Shown one piece after another: positions 57,150-64,000 of a stretch of DNA of 64,000 bases. Below the pieces are notes generated by a model. That model was not told the origin of the DNA. It did no database searches and was given only the letters and a program-made list of their open reading frames with translations. This DNA is from Paramarasmius palmivorus. Taxonomy: Eukaryota > Basidiomycota > Agaricomycetes > Agaricales > Marasmiaceae. The stretch lies in contig JAYKXP010000023.1 in assembly GCA_037176845.1 (NCBI GenBank), positions 434,001 through 498,000 of the forward strand. The letters are read 5' to 3'. Positions within the stretch are counted from its first letter, which is position 1; every line of letters starts with the position of its first letter. The position numbers were made by a program, and so were the translations under genes.

Positions 57150-59339
57150 GATGGGAAATGAGTTGGCGTCGTGTCTCGAGCAGATTGGCTTTATAGATAG
57201 AAGCCTTCTTTAAACACATTATAGATAGGAACTGAACTCCCTTCTGGCGAGATACGCAGTCATGTTTCCGATGGTCGCGGTCAGAAGGCCAAAAATTTCC
57301 GAAAATTGCCCCAATTTGGCAATTTTAGGCGCTAATATCCGAAATGGTCACTTTCGAATGGCGGTCACAGGTCACCGAAATGAATGGAATAGGTATTCCA
57401 AATTCACCGCCAATCTTGATTCCTGCCTCCTTGGTCAGAACGTTCAGTCGCGCAGTCCCGCCAGAAACACGGATCAAGACCATATGCTAGTAACAGCCTT
57501 GAATCGCCGCTGTTGTAGGAGTAGACCGTACAGCGTATAGATACGGCCGTATGAATGATGACCGTCTCGCGGCCAGTACATATGGGCACAGCGCCCGACA
57601 GACACTTCCGTGTCAGTCACAGGAAAAAGGACTACCAACGGGACCTCGCAGCTTCCGATATCAATCCTAGTAGGCTACGTGTTTCGATCTATAATCGGCA
57701 CAGGGTTTGTATTGCCTCTGCGGTAGAGGAGGCACAATGAAGAAAAGACGAGTGCCTAGCTTATTCATCCAATACCCAAATCCAGGACAATTACTACATT
57801 GAAGCGATCAAATCGACGCAGTAAACATGTAATTTCACGTATTGAATGCTTCTATAAATACTTTCATATTCTGGGATAAGGCGTTAATTGTATGTTAAGG
57901 CAAACACTTGTAAGGCAGCTGGGCGTTATCTTTTAGGCCGCGCATAGCGAGCAAGATTTGAATTGTGTCACGTACTATGAATGCCACGTATTCTCTTCGT
58001 GCCGCGATGTCCTTTCTATCTGGTAAAACCGTTGCAGTGTCACGATATCGGGATCACAGGGCAAGTTTACGACAAAGAGCCTGATGGACGAAAAGCGTTG
58101 AAGAGCAAAGCTGGCGCAAACGCAAGCTAGGCCTTATCTCATTGGTGACCGACAATATCCCCGCGTTCCTGGCACATTGACTTAGATTGTATCCCAAACC
58201 TGTCGCTCGGCTTACAACATCTAGCATTGTTATAGGCCCTGCTGAGCTGGCAAGTGCAGTGAGACGAAGCTCGATGTAGGATATTACCTAACAAGAGTTG
58301 ACAAATGTTGTGCATCTGCTTGCTTCGCAAACCTGGGCCGAAACCAGCAAGATTCTGGCAACTGTTGCAGTGGAAGTGAGAATCATTGATGCTTCAAAAG
58401 CTGTACATGTAGAATGAAACACGAGATGGTGAGTGATAGGCAACAACACGCGTCACAAAAATAATACTGTCTATTGATTTCGATGAGATTGGGCATCATT
58501 ATTTGAATTGGGAAGGACATGCCCAAAGACTCGCAACTAGGAACCGCTCATCTCCTAGACTCAACCAGGATCCATGTCTCGTGTTCCAGGCACACCAATG
58601 TCGGCAATAAGACGAACGAATACTGAAAATGTGACGGTGTGATACGCCTAGAGAAACTCGGGCGTTAGAGAGGTATGAGATAATATATTGAGACAAAGAC
58701 ATTTACTAACGGTGGATGAAGACGGGGAAGGATGGGTGCTTGTTCACCAGCAGGAAAATGGAGAGGAGGAACAGCTTGTATGCTAACGTCTTCAAGATTC
58801 TGGTAGGCGGAAGGAGATATGATCAGGCAAGAGCAACGTACAACGTATCGAGGAATTATGGACTCGGTTTCGCCAGGGAAAGCAAGCAACGCCAGCGGTT
58901 CGCGTTTTGGACATGGTCTTGGTAGAATCAGGACACAGGAATATCAAGTCAGGCAAGGACCGGTCCAGTGAAACTGAAACAACGTACCGGACGGTGAACG
59001 CTCAAAACGAGGTAGCCTCTCGTGCAAGTATAGATGGAGGATGGGCGTAGTGTAGAGACCATAGGCATTCTGTCGTCCCAGAAAATCTTCCCGATGTGAT
59101 ATAGCATCAGGCAAGAGTCGTATCCCAAGAAATGTCCGGACGTACCGTACAACACGTTAGCCTCTCGTCCAGATATCACGAGGAAAGGTAGAGCGATTGA
59201 TCATGGCGGTTGTCGAGGACCTGGAAGGAAAAGCAAACGAGGTACAGGTCAAGAAGGCGATAAAAAACGGGCTAAGCCTCGATCCCCAGAAAGACACTCG
59301 ATAAAGCTTGTACCCAGTCAAATGTCTGCTGGCATCCTT
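57150..59339. other. Mostly no gene; contains a second membrane-protein relic (58560-59170)
   Basis: No gene is recognised from 57150 to 58500. A small hairpin AAAATTGCC/GGCAATTTT lies at ~57311-57335. From 58560 the sequence is a diverged copy of the relic near 54467 (CATGTCTCGTGTTCCAGG, CGAATACTGAAAATGTGACG), read on the minus strand as SHRHIFSIRSSY. Confidence 0.35.
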
Positions 59340-60867
59340 GTATAGACTTGAATGGTCCCGTATGTGACGAGAAGCTGAGAGAAGACAGGTCAGAAGCGAG
59401 ATCATGATGGCAAGGAAGAAAGGCAGTCACGTTAGCTAGCACGTTGCTGCCACGCTGTGAGATTACGGCAAGGGCTTCCCAATCCTTCTTCGCTACCACC
59501 ACGTCCGTTCGCCTCTCAGTTCTGCACGGCAAGTTTTTCTCATCCGTGGACGATTTCGTGTTCTGATTCTCGACTTGATATGGATCCAGGTCATCGCATC
59601 GAAGGACTGTGCCGATTACGACGACAATGGGTATGTCCCTATGTATATGATACTGCAGTTGGCTTGTTGCTGAAATATGCTCCCTTTAGAACTTGATATA
59701 CCCGGAATTTCATCGTATCCGACATCGACTCGACGTGCCCTGAAGTCTTTCGGAAAGAACCTTCAACAAAGCCAGACCATCGTATGTCGTTGTTCCTTTT
59801 TCTCCACTCTGTTAGCTCATTGTCCCTGCTGCCTTTACTCCATAGTTACGCCTATCTTGTGAGCTTGACACCATAGAGCAGTGGATGTAGGGATTACGCG
59901 TAGGGTCTAGTACGTCAACACATGGCTTTCATTCGTTCTCTGACTTACCCACATACAACAGCGTCCCAACCGACTGGAAACCCACCTGCGGCCCAAATGT
60001 CCGAAACCCCTCACGCCTTGCAGATGTACGTCTCCATCGCAGTAGTTCCGTGCTTTCTCGAGTCGCTCATTTCCATCGTAGGCGTTCTGGCTACCGTTCA
60101 GCTCCTTGCGATCAAGATTCGACATCAATGGATAGAAGTACGTACTCATGCTTCTTCCTATCCTTTCACTCAACTCCGATCGACCTACAAGTGCGAATGC
60201 TCTCGGTCGCGACATGAAAAACCCCTTAGACACACTCAACGTTCAGCTCATTCAATTCACTTCCACGTGTATGTGCTCTGATTCTCCCTCGCTCGCCCAA
60301 GTCACTAATTGTCTTGCAGCGACTGTCTAATCCTCTGAACCGACCATAGACAGATAAGAAACCACGGTCATTACCATGCCTAGGGTACGCACTGATTCCT
60401 CCTCTGAGTGTCATCCCACTCAGCCTTGGCTCCCCTACAGATACCCAACAACCTACCGAAAGAACATACACCCTTCGATCCACACCCATGCATGACACAA
60501 GAGGGAGGGACTACGTCACGCCCACTGCTTTCCAGACTGTCAACAACGTGGAAAGACTAGGGCTTCTGTACGTCTCCGATCATCGTTTACCCACCGTCTC
60601 ACTCACGTTCGATATCGAAGCCCCCGAAGCAAATGTCCGATTATGCGAAGCCAAAACTTAACCTTCAAGCTTCGCGTTACGGAGGAGAGATGAGGGAAGG
60701 GGGTGTTGGTGGGGAGATCAAACGATAACGAACGGATAGGAGAAGAGGGGCTTTGCTGTTCATTCATTATACAGTACAAACTCTTACCCTAAACTCACAA
60801 TCTCGTTACATTACCTGTACAACTTTCCTCTGACGATAAAAAAGAAACCTAAATACACGGTCCTTAT
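59340..60867 (+). repeat. Repeat unit R, copy 7 (near full length)
   Basis: It starts GACGAGAAGCTGAGAGAAGA, continues GTTAGCTAGCACGTTGCTGC and GATTACGGCAAGGGCTTCCC, and has GTATGT and GTACG donors. It ends ~5 bases before the intact tRNA-Gly at 60868. As in R1, the start belongs to the GTTCTGCACGG subfamily rather than the CGCTCATCG one. Confidence 0.6.
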
Positions 60868-60960
60868 TGCATTAAGAGGGAATCGAACCCCCGGCGGGTC
60901 GAGTTCACACATATACCTAATGCATGGCAACGACCCAGGTTACCACTACCCCATTAATGC
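60868..60960 (-). tRNA. tRNA-Gly(GCC) with intron
   Basis: The best copy: acceptor GCATTAA/TTAATGC, D arm GGGT...ACCT, stem GGTCG/CGACC, loop TTGCCA (anticodon GCC), T arm GGGGG-TTCGATT-CCCTC and discriminator A. The intron is ~21 bases, beginning TGCATTAGG, after position 37. A run of T on the minus strand (CGATAAAAAAG on plus) could end transcription ~30 bases downstream. Confidence 0.9.
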
Positions 60961-61202
60961 GGTAGGTTAACTTCGTCGCGGTATCACACAAACACACTCA
61001 ATGGTCTTGCCTCCGGGTACCGCATTGCCATGGCGTAAGACAAGCAATACGCTCTGATGTCGATACTTTGGAGTGTTTGAGAGAAACTCAGGAAATAGAA
61101 TTTTGCTCATTACCTGGTGATCAACTGTTTTAGACTTCCGGCGGGGTTAAGGAATTTCTGGACGCTGATCCCGGTCTAAAAACAAGATCAAATCTGCGAT
61201 AT

Positions 61203-61281
61203 TGCATTGAGAGGGGATTGAACCCTCGGCGGGTCGCGAATGGAAGGCCACCCATGGCGACGACCACTACCCCGTTAATGC
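61203..61281 (-). pseudogene. tRNA-Gly pseudogene
   Basis: The acceptor and T arm are recognisable, but the D arm/anticodon junction is shortened (GGCGACGACCACTACC on plus) and a T-loop base differs. Confidence 0.6.
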
Positions 61282-61574
61282 GGTGATTTGTCCCGTAGTT
61301 TCGTGCTTTGGAGGGCTAGATGGAACGATCTCAATGTTCTTGTTTTCGGGGCTTATACAGGTAAGGCATTGCAGTGGAGAATGTCAATGAATAGCAATAC
61401 GCTTTGATTTCGCGTCGATACTCCAACAACGTTGGAGGTAAAACACACTAAGTTTCTGGTACCGACCAGAGTACACTTTTTGACGCGAAGTAAATCAGAC
61501 TTGTGGTAGTTGACGTGGTCATAGAGTCTGCACGGTCCAAAGAAAAAAACAGGAAACACGTGAGGCACACCCAC

Positions 61575-61658
61575 TGCATTGAGAGGGAATCGAACGGGTC
61601 GAGCGAAAACCAGCCATCTATATGGCAACGACCCAGGTTACCGCTGCCGCATCAATGC
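61575..61658 (-). pseudogene. tRNA-Gly pseudogene, T arm deleted
   Basis: The anticodon half is well kept, but the T-stem block CCCCCGGCG is missing (GAATCGAACGGGTCGAG on plus). Confidence 0.65.
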
Positions 61659-62244
61659 GTGTGATCTGCCGCGATTTATCTAAGATCATGATGTTTTGCA
61701 CTATCCACTCACGCAGCAAGAACTTGACTATTGAGAAGGATATCGGATCAGGCGTTGAGAGCTGCAGATTAGAGCGTATCTTAGCCATCCTTTTGAGTGT
61801 GAACATTACAAACTATTTCAGCGTAGACTTTGGAAGCATAAAATGAGACAGTAACCCGACAGAAGGGACCGACAGAAGATGTTGCTAACCGAAGATAGAG
61901 TCCAACTGTCCAACGGTGTGACTTAGGGAAGCATGGGCATATCTTGATGCCTTGACCACCGTCGACGAGAAGGAAGAGGAAAAATATCTCGAGGTGAGCA
62001 CGGCAGGCAACTGTGGGAATTGTGACTGGAGCAAATGCCGAAATATTATAACCGTAGAACCTGGAGTACAGATTTTAGTGAACAAACACTATGGTGCCTG
62101 GAAGATATAAGGTAAATCAAAGCATTTACAGTTGATACATACATAATACACCTTCGTTTGCCATAGGAATTTCGTCAATGATTGCGAGCAAAGCTCTTGA
62201 CTTTCGCTCGCCGCATTTGTCGACATCATTTTGATTTACGGCAT
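61659..62244. other. No gene recognised
   Basis: Upstream spacer of the last F-box gene. Confidence 0.35.
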
Positions 62245-62273
62245 CGGCAGCTTCGAGGTATATAAAGGGAGTC
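62245..62273 (+). promoter_or_regulatory. TATA promoter of the F-box/LRR gene at 62313
   Basis: CGGCAGCTTCGAGGTATATA with AAGGGAGTCG, matching the promoters at 14599 and 47491. Confidence 0.55.
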
Positions 62274-62312
62274 GTGCGGGGATACCGATCTGCATATCGT
62301 TACACCCCAGAC

Positions 62313-64000
62313 ATGGCGTGAGTACTCATTCAAATTCGCAAGATGAAAAACATATTGACGAGCCAGTCCGTAGATTATACATTCCTGCAGAAATTCTTAC
62401 CGAAATCTTTATGGAAGTGGTAGACACGAACCGCATTACAGACCGTGGTTCCACTTTGGCCATGTCTTTGAGCATGGTTTGCTCTACCTGGCGTTCGGTA
62501 GCCTTGTCAATATCCGCGATTTGGGCACGCATTTTCCTGGATATCAACATCCTCCCTCCAGAACACGTCAAATACCCTACAGGCATCTTACCATGCCTCG
62601 CCCTTCACCTGACCCGTTCTCGGAATGAACTTCTCGATGTCATTTTCAGCTGTTTACGAATCCCTAGCAATTTTTTGCGAAAATCAGTCCTGCTGATGGT
62701 ATTTACATCCAAACAAAGAGCTCCACGGGCCGGCCAGGGGTGCCGACCCAGCGCTTGTCTGGCGCTCGCAGCAGTCGCATTCACAGTAGCCAACCGTACA
62801 TACTGTAGACTATATACCACCACCACAGTCACAAGCTATGATATCCGATAAAATGGTCATGCTATCTAGACACTGCTCCCGTCAAAGAAACCGATAAGAA
62901 TAGGCAGAGCTTCAGCGACAGAGTCGATCAATGGCCCGGTCGGTAGGTAGCTAGGGTATAGATTTCAAGAGATAACGATTCAATTTCTGTGCCAAGGACT
63001 GCAGGGAGATGAATACTTCGACATGGGAGTTGGTGAGGAAATTATTGACAATGACAATCATTCAACGTTATTCAACTGCTGAATACTGGACAAGCGCCGG
63101 GTCGGCGCGCCCGGGTGGAGCTCTTTGTTTGGACGTAAATACCATCAGGAGGACCGATTTTCGCAAAAAATTGCTAGGGATTCGTAAACAGCTGTTACAT
63201 ACCGACGATTTAGGTGAACTGGGTGCCCTCGAATACCTCAGCTCGCCGAACGACGCCGTGTGCGCCCTCAATAACCGTGCTGTTCTTGTCCCATTCAAGG
63301 CCTTACTTCACGAATCTCATCGTACGAGAAGGTTGTCTTTACTCAGCAATAATTCATTCGCATTCAGTCTTCATGGCGCCCAAGCACTGTCCTTTCTTCG
63401 TCCGTATCCATGGCAGAATATTCAGTCCGTCGAGATTTGTCTCCCTTACTGGTTTCACTGCGATGAAGCAACCGAGCTCGTTGAGCTATTTGGGATCTCC
63501 AACTGTAACCTTCGTCGTCTCTCATTCTCCAACACTCCAAAAGGCTTTCCGAAACGTCTTTTCAGTTCCTTTCCTTCATCCGAAATCACCCATTTGCGGG
63601 TTGATCGCATGTTCGCCAAAAGATGTATCCGTTGTCTCGCGTCGTTCCCGGCACTTGTTTCGGCGCGATTTGGTGTTGCACCGGATAGCGAGAACACCGA
63701 GGCCGAGGAAGATGACGATGTGCAGACTCAAGAGTATCTCGTGTTACCGCACCTCCGCTCACTCACGCTCGAGATTTGCAAGGGATACTGGCAAGCCGTG
63801 GTTGATCCAACTGCCACAAGTATCATTCACGGAGTGTTCGCGCTGCCTTCCCTGGAACATCTCGCATACGTATCCGTTGGGACGATGATCCATGATCCAG
63901 GGTCTGGTTCCGAGTCGCCTTTCGTTACCTCCCTCTCACGAATGCTCGAGCGTTCCAAGCCCTTGCTCACCTCCTTCCACTCCGAGGGTATTCCGATAAA
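62313..64000 (+). pseudogene. F-box/LRR gene interrupted by a MITE; 3' end beyond window
   Basis: The five-base first exon (62313-62317, ATGGC), intron 62318-62373 and F-box (LYIPAEILTEIFMEVVDTNR, VCSTWRSVALSISAIWARIF) are intact. At 62647 a 548-bp MITE breaks the reading frame. After 63194 the LRR region continues without stops in the original family frame: LLHTDDLGELGALEYLSSP, ALLHESHRTRRLSLLSN, FGISNCNLRRLSFSNTPKG, LVLPHLRSLTLEICKGY. The parts on both sides are otherwise well preserved, so the insertion is recent. The gene runs off the end of the window. Confidence 0.75.
62647..63194. mobile_element. MITE with 80-bp inverted repeats (548 bp) inside the F-box gene
   Basis: The ends start CAGCTGTTTACGAATCCC and match over 80 bp with three differences (62647-62726 against 63115-63194). 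A looser second stretch extends to ~110 bp (GCCGACCCAGCGCTTG). CAGCTG is itself a palindrome, so it may be a 6-bp target duplication with the element proper beginning TTTACG. No protein is encoded. Confidence 0.85.

Noticed and set aside
62647..63194. Reading the MITE as an intron of the F-box gene (GTTTAC...AACAG)
   Set aside because: Joining at those borders puts the LRR part out of frame, and no paralogue has an intron there.

Overview
The window reads as accessory, repeat-rich chromosomal DNA of a mushroom-forming basidiomycete (Agaricomycetes). The signs are genes broken by many ~50-bp GT-AG introns, expanded families typical of that group (F-box proteins, DUF6534 and other seven-helix membrane proteins, GH76-like secreted enzymes), intron-bearing tRNA genes, and several classes of fungal DNA transposon. 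Nothing looks bacterial or viral. Most single open frames are only exons, so the models below were built by joining exons by eye. Assignments rest on family recognition from memory, with no database search.

Layout. 0-6.2 kb: two copies of a spliced-looking repeat of unknown function (U1, U2) flank a complete seven-exon minus-strand gene of an agaricomycete family with a kinase-like N-lobe (2692-4544). 7.8-13.3 kb: an intact membrane-anchored GH76-like gene, two broken copies of it, and a 1.6-kb DNA transposon with a perfect 9-bp target duplication. 13.5-14.3 kb: a MITE with an 8-bp target duplication and a tRNA-like core. 14.7-21.3 kb: one intact and two broken F-box/LRR genes, a C2H2 zinc-finger gene and the first of three DUF6534 genes. 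21.8-29.8 kb: the most interesting part. A tRNA-Gly(GCC) gene appears split in its intron by a ~3.5-kb element that encodes a Gag-like zinc-knuckle protein and a tyrosine recombinase but no reverse transcriptase. That element was itself entered by a 3.0-kb hAT-like transposon at one of its terminal repeats. 29.8-39.3 kb: two further segmental copies of [F-box fragment + DUF6534 gene + repeat unit R]. 39.7-53.6 kb: two closely related F-box genes, a large intact F-box/LRR gene, a broken paralogue of the 2.7-kb gene flanked by inverted hairpins, a type I membrane protein, and GH76 and F-box remnants. 53.6-64 kb: a seven-helix gene, more R units, tRNA-Gly genes and relics, and an F-box/LRR gene interrupted by a 548-bp MITE that runs off the window end.

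How it fits together. The window is a mosaic of duplicated blocks. R units end beside tRNA-Gly copies again and again, F-box fragments sit next to DUF6534 genes, and at least five transposon insertions can be placed from target duplications, inverted repeats or host-gene interruption. F-box/LRR proteins would supply substrate receptors for SCF ubiquitin ligases. The GH76-like and 43.7-kb proteins would sit at the cell surface with PPxY-type tails. No metabolic operon-like cluster is present.
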